This document shows positions 17,111-27,426 of a stretch of 64,000 bases of DNA, in pieces. The notes below the pieces were generated by a model. The model had not been told where the DNA came from and made no database searches. It worked only from the letters and a program-made list of their open reading frames with translations. The translations under genes and the position numbers were made by a program. Each line of letters starts with the position of its first letter. The stretch's first letter is position 1. The stretch spans positions 184,612 through 248,611 of the forward strand of contig VGFA01000003.1 of NCBI GenBank assembly GCA_016869025.1. The letters are read 5' to 3'. Source of the stretch: Armatimonadota bacterium (GTDB lineage Bacteria > Sysuimicrobiota > Sysuimicrobiia > Sysuimicrobiales > Humicultoraceae).

Positions 17111-18211
17111 CAGACCGACTGTAGGCGCAGCGCGGCTTCAATGAACTGGTCGAGCGCGCCGTCCAGCACAGCGGCGGAGTTGCCGGTCTCAACTCCGGTC
17201 CGGTGGTCCTTGACCATCTGATAGGGATGCAGGACATACGATCGGATCTGGTTCCCCCAGGCCGCCTCTCGGTACTCCCCGCGGAGTTCGGCCAGGCGTT
17301 CGCGCTGCTGCGCCTCGGCCACCTGCACCAGACGGGCCTTCAGGACGCGCAGCGCGGTCAGCTTGTTGGCGTGCTGGGACCGCTCGTTCTGGCACTGCAC
17401 CACGATCCCGGTAGGCACGTGGATCACGCGGACCGCTGTCTCCACTTTGTTGACGTTCTGTCCGCCGGCGCCGCCAGCCCGGTATGTCTCGACGCGCACG
17501 TCTTCCTCGCGCATCTCGACGTCCACGTCCTCCACCTCTGGAATGACGTCCGCCAGCGCGAACGAGGTGTGCCGCCGGTGGGCGGCATCGAAGGGCGAAA
17601 GCCGTACCAGACGGTGGACTCCCCGTTCCGTCCGGAGGTGGCCGTAGGCGTAGGGACCGCTGATGATCACGGTCACGCTCTTTAGGCCGGCCTCCTCGCC
17701 AGGGGACAGATCCACGATCTCCGCGGTGTAGCCGCGTCCATCGGCCCACCGAATGTACATGCGCAGCAACATCGAGGCCCAGTCCTGGGACTCCGTACCT
17801 CCGGCACCCGCATGGATCGAGAGGATGGCATTGGAGGCGTCGTGAGGGCCCGAGAGCAGCGCTGCGGTTTCGATGCGGGACAGGGCGTCTGTCAGCGCGC
17901 GCGCTTCGGCCTCGATTTCGGACGGGTCGAGGTCCTGAGGGGACTCGGCTGCGAGTTCCAGGAACGCTTGAAGGTCGTCGAGCTGCCGCTGCAGGGCCCC
18001 CACCGTTTCCACGGTGGTGCGGATCTGGCTGAGCTCCACTCCCACGGCCCGGGCCCGCTCCGGGTCGGCCCAGAGCGTGGGCTGCTGCATGGCTACTTCA
18101 AGTTCGGCGATGCGGGTCTGTTTGGCCGGCAGGTCAAAGATGCCCCCGGAGGTCCTGGAGGCGGCGGCGGCTCTCATTGAGCCGGACGTGCAGGTCATCG
18201 AGCTGGATCAT
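17110..18211 (-). CDS. prfB: Peptide chain release factor 2 with programmed +1 frameshift
   Basis: The main frame (from 18135 down) encodes RF2, which recognises UGA and UAA. It includes [18 protein letters not shown], the GGQ-containing [20 protein letters not shown] and a normal C-terminus. The family-type N-terminus is in another frame: an ATG at 18211 encodes 25 residues ending LQDLRGHL, then an in-frame UGA at 18136-18134. The site reads CGGGGGCAT CTT TGA C, the canonical RF2 frameshift site (Shine-Dalgarno-like GGGGG, slippery CTT, UGA followed by C). A +1 shift continues as [13 protein letters not shown]. The product is about 366 residues. Low RF2 would favour the shift, giving autoregulation. 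Confidence 0.95.
18134..18148 (-). promoter_or_regulatory. prfB programmed +1 frameshift site
   Basis: The minus-strand sequence CGGGGGCATCTTTGAC contains an internal Shine-Dalgarno-like GGGGG three bases before the slippery CTT codon (18139-18137) and the UGA stop (18136-18134) followed by C. This matches the arrangement of the E. coli prfB site, including the encoded LRG-x-L just before the stop. Confidence 0.93.
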
Positions 18212-18220
18212 GGCCAATGC

Positions 18221-18229
18221 ATTATATCA
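18221..18229 (-). promoter_or_regulatory. Extended -10 promoter of prfB, near-leaderless
   Basis: TGATATAAT on the minus strand is a perfect extended -10. No good -35 is visible at 17 bases. Counting six or seven bases from TATAAT (18226-18221) puts the transcription start around 18214, only about three bases before the ATG at 18211, and no ribosome-binding site fits in that space. Confidence 0.65.
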
Positions 18230-18246
18230 GAACGCCCGGACGGGCT

Positions 18247-20249
18247 CTACCGCAACCCCGAGAGCGCAAGAATCGCGGCGTCACCCAGGCCGCGCGCCGG
18301 ACCCAGGCCCACAGCGTCCCCTGTGCGAGCGCGCAGCAGGCCGAATCCGGCGCTTGTGATGAGGTGCCAGAACAGGATCTCCTGCGGAACCCGGCCCAGG
18401 CCCAGGTACAGACCGACTCCCATGGAGGTTGACACCGCCACTGCAAGCACCCATCCGCCCAACGCCTGGGCCGCGGCGAATACCGCGCCGCGGAGCCAGG
18501 CCTCGACCGCGATCCCGCCCAGCGCATACCCCAAGACGGCGACAAACCACCCGCCCGCGGGAACCCCGGCCGGCATCTGAAACCCGTACTGCGCGTAGGC
18601 CGCCCGTATCGCCCAGACGAGAAGGCCCGTGGCCCCCAGCGAGACGGCTGCCGAGACCCAGACCCCCCGGCGATTCAGGAGGTGGCCCCGCCCCACCAGC
18701 ATGGAGGCCAGTAGCACACCCAGGGCCACCAGAGGACCTGGCCCATCACCACCGGGAGTGAGCAGGCGTCCCAGGACCCAGGGCACCGCAGGGATGGCCA
18801 GGGCCGCAGCCAGTCTCCAGGCAGCGGCCGGCCTCCGGCGCAGGGCCGCGATCCCAGCCGGCGCCGCGGCCAGCACCCACACCGCGGCGGCCAGTGGTGC
18901 TATCAGCCACCCCCATGACACGTACGGCGTCGCTAGGCCACCAACAGGAAGCGATGCCACCAGCACTCCTGCGGTATCGAGAGGCAGCGAGCGCAGAACG
19001 GTGCCGTCCGGACCGATCAGCATCGAGGATCCAGTATTCGCGGCGCGCGCCACGCTGCGGCCGGTCTCCATGGCCCGGACTACCGCGTGGGCAGCGTGCT
19101 GAGCAGGTCCTGCGGACGGTCCGAACCACCCGTCGTTGGTGAGCACGGTGATCACGCCTGCGCCGCCGCTGGCCAGAGATCTAACCATGAAGGGAAACGC
19201 CGACTCGTAGCAGATCACCAAGCCGATCGTCCCCTTCGTTGTCCGCACCGGCTGCGCATCAACGCCCGGGACCACGCCGGCCTCGCCAAAGGGAACGAGC
19301 CGCTGCTTGGCATAAGTGCCCAGCGGCTCTCCCTCGTGATCCAACACAACCGCTCCATTGCGCGGGCCCCCGAGGGACGCGCCTGCCACCACCAGAGCCC
19401 CTGCTGCGCCGTGTGCTATGGCCGCCCTCAACTCGGGGGCCTCACCGAGATCGGCGGGCACCGCGGTCTCGGGGTAGACGATGATCTCCGCACCAGCAGA
19501 CCTCGCCTCGCCTGTCTGGCGCAGCAGCCCGGCGGTGATCTGCGCGACATCCGACGGAATGCCCCTCCGCAATGGAGACACATTGGGCTGCACCACCGCG
19601 ACAATACGGTGCTCAGCGCGCCGTGCTCCCTCCCGAACGGCTCCAGCCGAGACCGCGCCAGACGCGAGCGCGGCCGCAACCACGAGCGAAGCAGCAGCCA
19701 TTGCCGCGCCCGATACGCGGTCGATGCGACGCTCCGATAGCGCAACCGCCACGGTGGCGTTCACCAGGGCGATCAGCCCTGAGATCCCGTAGACCCCAGC
19801 AACCGAAGCCAGCCCGAGCACAGCCGGCGTCCGGTACTGGGTCAGGCCGAGCAGACCCCACGGAAAGCCAAGCGGCCCGACCGAGCGAGCCACCTCTACC
19901 GCCACCCAGGCGAGAGGAGCCGCCCAGAGCAGCGCAACAGGCCTTCCGCGGACGAGCAGAGACGTGCCGGCTGCGAAGCCACCCAGGTACAAGGCAAGGA
20001 CCGCCGTGAGCAGCGTCCAGGCCGGCAGTCCGAAGATCCTGATCCACTCCAGCAGAAGGCCGAAACCGAGCAGCCCGGCCAGGAGGCCGTATCTGAAGGA
20101 CTGCGCCGGAGAAAGATCGCGGATGGCCAACAGAAGCGGCACCAGCGCTACCCAGGCCAGCCATGCGAGGTCGGGGCCAGGGAAGGCCAGGGCAAACAGC
20201 AGCCCGCTGGCAAGGGCGCCGGCGATCCTGAGGCGCCTGCGGGGTTCCC

Positions 20250-20253
<4 letters not shown>
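18247..20253 (-). CDS. lnt: Apolipoprotein N-acyltransferase Lnt with extra C-terminal membrane domain
   Basis: The N-terminal membrane segments are followed by a nitrilase-fold domain with the Lnt triad: Glu in [12 protein letters not shown] (about residue 260), Lys in [11 protein letters not shown] and Cys in [12 protein letters not shown]. It N-acylates lipoproteins at the membrane. The start is a GTG at 20253 overlapping the secA stop as GTGA; an ATG 45 bases further upstream is possible. At about 668 residues it is roughly 150 longer than usual Lnt. The tail has further membrane segments and a [10 protein letters not shown] ... [13 protein letters not shown] pattern reminiscent of a degenerate CPBP (CAAX protease-like) domain. 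Confidence 0.9.
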
Positions 20254-22898
<2,645 letters not shown>

Positions 22899-22911
22899 GA
22901 TGCACCTCTCA

Positions 22912-22936
22912 GGCCGGGGCACGCTTTGCCCCGGCC
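22912..22936 (-). other. Strong GC hairpin in secA leader
   Basis: A perfect 10-bp stem, GGCCGGGGCA with TGCCCCGGCC around a 5-base loop, lies 5 to 30 bases before the secA ribosome-binding site. It has no U-run. It could control secA translation or protect the mRNA. Confidence 0.5.
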
Positions 22937-22954
22937 GGGCAACAACCATCGTAG

Positions 22955-22963
22955 ATTCTATCA
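22955..22963 (-). promoter_or_regulatory. Extended -10 promoter of secA
   Basis: TGATAGAAT (TG-A-TAGAAT) on the minus strand, about 57 bases before the secA start. No clear -35 is present. It would give a leader of roughly 50 bases that contains the hairpin. Confidence 0.5.
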
Positions 22964-22989
22964 GACCTGGTGGGGAGCGCGCCTGAGCC

Positions 22990-23643
22990 CTAGCGGTTGG
23001 CGGCCAACCAGGAGATGGGACGGTTCACCGCGGACAGCACCGCGCGCACGACCGCCTCACGGGGATCGTCGCGCACGACCGACGCGCCGGCCAGCATCTC
23101 GTGCTCGGTTCCTGCCAGCGTAACGGTGACCACGGCCACCTCTTGCTCGGCCACCTGCTGCACCGCGACGCCCTCGAAGACCAGCATCCCCTGAGCCCGC
23201 AGGAAGACCTCAACCGCACGCAACGTCGCCTGCGCGACCAGGCCAAGGCGGTGGCGGGAGACGTTGGGCCCTGCCGCGGTCCCCTCGTACAGCATCCCGC
23301 GGTCCTCAAGGTGTACCCTGATCTCCGCACAGTCCCGAATAACGCTCTGCGAAAGGCCCACAAACTTGAGCCGCGCCTGGGGTACCGCCGAGGTACTCTC
23401 CTCCGGCCGCATCGCGGCAACCCGAACCTGGCGAGGTTCCAGCGACGCGCCCATCTCGGCCGCCAGGGCAGAGACCACGTCCAGCGCAATCAACTTGGGG
23501 CTGCGGTCCGCCTGACCCAAGACGTGGATCACGTCAATCAGGCCCTCGGGTGTTGGCACTACCCTCGCAGCCACGACCCCCCGGAGGCGGCGTATGATCT
23601 CCTCTGCTTGATCCGCTTCGGTACGACCGAGATCACTGGCCAC
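22990..23643 (-). CDS. Conserved protein of unknown function
   Basis: A 217-residue protein starting at GTG 23643 (GGAGGTG ribosome-binding site upstream), transcribed toward secA. It has no signal peptide or membrane segment and no catalytic motif I recognise. The first part ([16 protein letters not shown] ... [20 protein letters not shown] ... [15 protein letters not shown]) looks like a small alpha/beta domain. The second half ([21 protein letters not shown] and [20 protein letters not shown]) looks like another alpha/beta unit, with a Thr/Val-rich strand. I recall similar hypothetical proteins in Gram-positive genomes but cannot assign a role. Confidence 0.75.
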   Translation of the reverse strand: MASDLGRTEADQAEEIIRRLRGVVAARVVPTPEGLIDVIHVLGQADRSPKLIALDVVSALAAEMGASLEPRQVRVAAMRPEESTSAVPQARLKFVGLSQSVIRDCAEIRVHLEDRGMLYEGTAAGPNVSRHRLGLVAQATLRAVEVFLRAQGMLVFEGVAVQQVAEQEVAVVTVTLAGTEHEMLAGASVVRDDPREAVVRAVLSAVNRPISWLAANR

Positions 23644-23684
23644 TGAGCACCTCCGGCGTCCGGCTGGTCAGGAACGAGCCGCGG

Positions 23685-24281
23685 TTAGGCCTCGGGTTCG
23701 ATCAACCCGTAGTCGCCGTCGCGACGCTTGTACAACACGTTGATGTCCTGCGTCCCCGCGTGCCGGAAGACGAAGAACACGTGCCCCAGCAGTTCCATCT
23801 GAAGCACAGCCTCATCCGGCGTCATCGGCTTCATGGCGAACCTCTTGACACGCACGATCTGCGGCTGCGAGGGAGCCGCCGCCCCCCGGGCCTGCAGCAC
23901 CGCCTCCGCGGACTGCTGAGCGCGGCGCCGCCGGCGCGACTCGTCGAGCCTCCGCTTCTCGATGATCCGGCTGCGATACTTCTCGATCTGCCTCTCTAAC
24001 TTGTCCACGGCGCGGTCGAGCGAGGTGTACATGTCCTCGGAGGTCTCCTCGGCGCGAAGCACCATCCCATCGCACCATACGGTCACCTCGACTCCCTGCG
24101 CACGGCCCCTGGCGCTGTCGCGAGTCACGCTGAGCACTACCTGCGCGTCCTGGATTCGGTCGAAGTACCGCGGCAGCTTCGAGAGCTTCTGCTTGGCATA
24201 CGCCCGCAGCGCGCCCGTCACGGCGATGTGCTTTCCCTGGACGCGAACCGGGATCTCTCCGGCCCGCTTGCGCTCAGCCAT
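23685..24281 (-). CDS. hpf: Ribosome hibernation promoting factor, long form
   Basis: A 198-residue protein with an N-terminal HPF/RaiA domain (VQGKHIAVTGALRAYAKQKLSKL; DAQVVLSVTRDS; EETSEDMYTSLDRAVDKLERQ), a charged linker (ESRRRRRAQQ) and the C-terminal dimerisation domain (IVRVKRFAMKPMTPDEAVLQ; FFVFRHAGTQDINVLYKR). The two-domain long form dimerises 70S ribosomes into inactive 100S particles under stress or stationary phase. It lies downstream of hppA by about 80 bases. Confidence 0.95.
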   Translation of the reverse strand: MAERKRAGEIPVRVQGKHIAVTGALRAYAKQKLSKLPRYFDRIQDAQVVLSVTRDSARGRAQGVEVTVWCDGMVLRAEETSEDMYTSLDRAVDKLERQIEKYRSRIIEKRRLDESRRRRRAQQSAEAVLQARGAAAPSQPQIVRVKRFAMKPMTPDEAVLQMELLGHVFFVFRHAGTQDINVLYKRRDGDYGLIEPEA

Positions 24282-24359
24282 GACTCGCCTCCTGTCGGGG
24301 TGCCCTGGAATACACGATGCTTCTTCGGCGGCGCCGAACCCTCCTCCCGCGCGCGCTCC

Positions 24360-26315
24360 CTAGCGGAACAGAGGAGCAAATACCAGGGCAACCACCGTCA
24401 TCAGCTTGATCAGGATGTTCAAGGCCGGCCCCGCGGTGTCCTTGAACGGGTCGCCGACGGTGTCGCCTATTACGGCGGCCCTGTGCGGATCGCTCCCCTT
24501 GCCGCCGTGGTGCCCGGCCTCGATGTACTTCTTAGCGTTGTCCCACGCCCCTCCTGCGTTGGCCAGGTAGAGCGCAAGCGGCACCCCGGTCACGATGGCG
24601 CCTCCCAGCAACCCGCCGAGGGCTTCCTTGCCCAGGAACACACCCACGGCGATGGGGATCAGGACCGCCAGCAGCCCGGGGACGACCATCTCCCTGAGCG
24701 CGCCCTGGGTGGCGATGTCCACGCATCGGGCGTAGTCCGGCCCTGCCTCGCCCTCCATCAATCCCTTGATGCTGCGGAACTGTCGGCGGACCTCTCCCAC
24801 CATCGTCTGCGCGGTACGGCCCACCGCCCGCATGGCCAGCGCCGCAAACAGGAACGGGACCGCGCCGCCGAGGAGAAGGCCGGCGAGCACCCCGGGGTTC
24901 AGCAGGTCAATCGTCTGAATGCCCACTGCCTGACGGTAGAAGAAGAACAGTACCAGCGCCGTAAGCGCGGCAGAACCAATGGCGAAACCCTTGGCTATGG
25001 CCGCGGTCGTGTTTCCCGCGGCGTCCAACGAGTCGGCTACCTGCCGTACACCAGGACCCAGGTGGCTCATCTCGGCGATCCCCGCGGAGTTGTCGGCGAT
25101 GGGCCCGTAGGCGTCCACGGACACCGTCATGCCGGTGATCGAGAGCATGCCGACCGCCGCCAGGGCTATGCCGTAGAAGCCCGCCAGATGGAAGGCGAAG
25201 ATCGTGGAGAGCGCGATCACCAGCAGCGGAAGCGCCACGCTCAGCATTCCCTGCGCGGTGCCCTCAATGACCAGAGGGGCCGGCCCGGACAAGGCCGAAG
25301 CAGCCAGGTTCCTGACCTCGCGGCCCGAGGTGTAGTACTCCGCCACCTGCCCAATGACCACGCCTGATGCCAGGCCCATGGCGACTGCCCAGAAGTAACT
25401 CACATCACCCAGCGTCACCCGTACTACCAGGAAGGCGGCGCCGGTCATGACAGCGGCGCTGGCCAGCATCCCACGGCGCAGCGCCTGCTGCGGATTGTGC
25501 CCGCGCACGAACAACGTGCCGATGATCGAGGCCGCGATGCCGGCGCCAGACAGCAGCACCGCCGTCAGGACCCCGGGCTCCTTCAACTGAACGAACCCGA
25601 TGGCGATGGCGGCGATCACTGTTCCGACGTAGGACTCGAACAGATCCGCGCCCATGCCGGCCACGTCCCCGACGTTGTCACCCACCGCGTCCGCGATGAC
25701 CGCTGGGTTGCGCGGGTCGTCCTCTGGAATGCCTGCCTCTATCTTGCCGACCAGGTCCGCGCCCACGTCGGCGCCCTTGGTGTAGATGCCGCCTCCCACG
25801 CGCGCAAACAGCGCTACGGACGATGCGCCGAGCGAGAAACCGATGACCTGGTTGGCGTCCCGGAAGAGCATGTACAGAACGCCTACCCCGAGCAGTCCCA
25901 ACCCCACCACGGTCATCCCCATCACGGCACCGCCTGGAAACGCCACCGCAACCGCAGAGGCCAAGCCTGACCGCGCCGCCTGGGCGGTACGCGTGTTGGC
26001 CTGGGTGGCCACGCGCATGCCGAAGTACCCGGCGGACACCGAGCACCCTGCGCCCAGGAGGAACGCCGCCGCGGTCCGAAGCGCGATCCCCGGCACCAGG
26101 CCCGATGCAAGAACGGCGAACAGAACTGCCACGAAGAGCGCGATGGCCCGGTATTCCCGTGCCAGGAACGCCATCGCCCCGCTGCGAATAGCACCGGAGA
26201 TCGCCTGCATCTCGGGCGTGCCGGGATCGTGCGTCTTCACCCGGTACGCTAGGACCGCGGCATACACCAGCGCTGCCACCCCTGCTATCGGGCCCCACCA
26301 CAGCAGTTCCATCAC
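24360..26315 (-). CDS. hppA: Membrane-bound proton/sodium-translocating pyrophosphatase
   Basis: A 651-residue polytopic protein with about 16 membrane segments. It has the pyrophosphatase motifs [37 protein letters not shown], and near the C-terminus [30 protein letters not shown] carries Ala at the position that is Lys in potassium-independent enzymes, so this is a potassium-dependent type. Whether it pumps protons or sodium cannot be read here. It couples PPi hydrolysis to ion export, probably saving energy with the PPi-using ppdK nearby. It starts with GTG 26315 or ATG 26312. Confidence 0.96.
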   Translation of the reverse strand: MMELLWWGPIAGVAALVYAAVLAYRVKTHDPGTPEMQAISGAIRSGAMAFLAREYRAIALFVAVLFAVLASGLVPGIALRTAAAFLLGAGCSVSAGYFGMRVATQANTRTAQAARSGLASAVAVAFPGGAVMGMTVVGLGLLGVGVLYMLFRDANQVIGFSLGASSVALFARVGGGIYTKGADVGADLVGKIEAGIPEDDPRNPAVIADAVGDNVGDVAGMGADLFESYVGTVIAAIAIGFVQLKEPGVLTAVLLSGAGIAASIIGTLFVRGHNPQQALRRGMLASAAVMTGAAFLVVRVTLGDVSYFWAVAMGLASGVVIGQVAEYYTSGREVRNLAASALSGPAPLVIEGTAQGMLSVALPLLVIALSTIFAFHLAGFYGIALAAVGMLSITGMTVSVDAYGPIADNSAGIAEMSHLGPGVRQVADSLDAAGNTTAAIAKGFAIGSAALTALVLFFFYRQAVGIQTIDLLNPGVLAGLLLGGAVPFLFAALAMRAVGRTAQTMVGEVRRQFRSIKGLMEGEAGPDYARCVDIATQGALREMVVPGLLAVLIPIAVGVFLGKEALGGLLGGAIVTGVPLALYLANAGGAWDNAKKYIEAGHHGGKGSDPHRAAVIGDTVGDPFKDTAGPALNILIKLMTVVALVFAPLFR

Positions 26316-26357
26316 GGCCTCCCCCAGCCAGCGATTTCCCGCCTGCGAAACGAGATG

Positions 26358-27422
26358 CTAACCGCCATCGATCCCCGTTACCATGAAGAGCCCGGCAAAG
26401 GTCCGGACCGCGTACCGATCGGTCATCCCGGCCACGAAGTCGCAGGCGGCCCTGTGCGGCGACTCCGTGGATCCGGTGCACATCGGGTCACCGGGGATCT
26501 CCTCGGGATGCGCCGCGAAGTGATCAAACAGGAGTCGGAGCATGCGCTGGCCCCGAACTGCCTCCATCCTGGACGGAGCGCTCAGGTAGACCCTGTCCGC
26601 CAGGAAGTCCTTGAGCCCGTTTAGGCCCTCGCGCATCGGGGCCGACAGGTCAACCGCATCCGTGCTGGATGCCACCGACACGATGTCGTGGACGATCGCG
26701 TCCAGCCATCGCGCTCGGGGCTCGCCCAGCACCGCGGTGATCTCCCGAGGTATGTCGGCTTCCCGTATCATCCCTGCCCGGATCGCGTCGTCGGTGTCGT
26801 GGTGCAGGTAGGCCACGCGATCGGCCGCCCTGACCAGCCAACCCTCCTGCGTGGACGGACCCTCCGCGCCCCTGTCCTCGCCTCCCAGGTCGCGGAGGCC
26901 TTTGGAGTGGCACGCGATCCCGTCCCGGACCTCCCAGGATAGGTTCAGCCCGGCCACGGTGGTGCCGTCGGCCCGATTGCGGTACTCAAGGCGGTCCACA
27001 ATGCGCAGGCTCTGCTGGTCGTGACGAAACCCGCCCCACGGCGCCATCGCCTCGTCCAGCACCGCCTCACCTGCATGACCGAACGGCGGGTGGCCCAGGT
27101 CGTGCGCCAGCGCGATCGCCTCGGTCAGGTCCTCGTTGAGGCGAAGGGCCCGGGCGATCGTTCGCGCGATCTGCGCAACCTCCAGGGTGTGCGTGAGTCG
27201 CGTGCGGTAGTGATCGCCCTCGGGCGCCAGGAACACCTGCGTCTTATGCATGAGTCGGCGAAACGCCTTGGCGTGCACGATGCGGTCGCGATCCCGCTGG
27301 AAGGCGGTCCGCAGCGGGTCATCGGGCTCGACCTCGGCCCTCCCGCGCGACTCACCCGAGCGGGAGGCGCGCGGAACCAGAGCCGCGGCCTCCCACCTCT
27401 CGGTCTCTTCGCGCCCGCGCAC
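26358..27422 (-). CDS. dgt: dGTP triphosphohydrolase-like protein (Dgt)
   Basis: A 354-residue HD-domain protein: FQRDRDRIVHAKAFRRL, THTLEVAQIARTIARAL (His of HD motif), AIALAHDLGHPPFGHAGE (the HD pair) and HDQQSLRIVDRLE. These are the family metal ligands. It removes triphosphate from dNTPs, with dGTP the classical substrate, and is part of the type 2 Dgt-like group. The start lies 4 bases downstream of the ppdK stop, so they are probably one transcript. Confidence 0.93.
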   Translation of the reverse strand: MRGREETERWEAAALVPRASRSGESRGRAEVEPDDPLRTAFQRDRDRIVHAKAFRRLMHKTQVFLAPEGDHYRTRLTHTLEVAQIARTIARALRLNEDLTEAIALAHDLGHPPFGHAGEAVLDEAMAPWGGFRHDQQSLRIVDRLEYRNRADGTTVAGLNLSWEVRDGIACHSKGLRDLGGEDRGAEGPSTQEGWLVRAADRVAYLHHDTDDAIRAGMIREADIPREITAVLGEPRARWLDAIVHDIVSVASSTDAVDLSAPMREGLNGLKDFLADRVYLSAPSRMEAVRGQRMLRLLFDHFAAHPEEIPGDPMCTGSTESPHRAACDFVAGMTDRYAVRTFAGLFMVTGIDGG

Positions 27423-27426
27423 GCGC

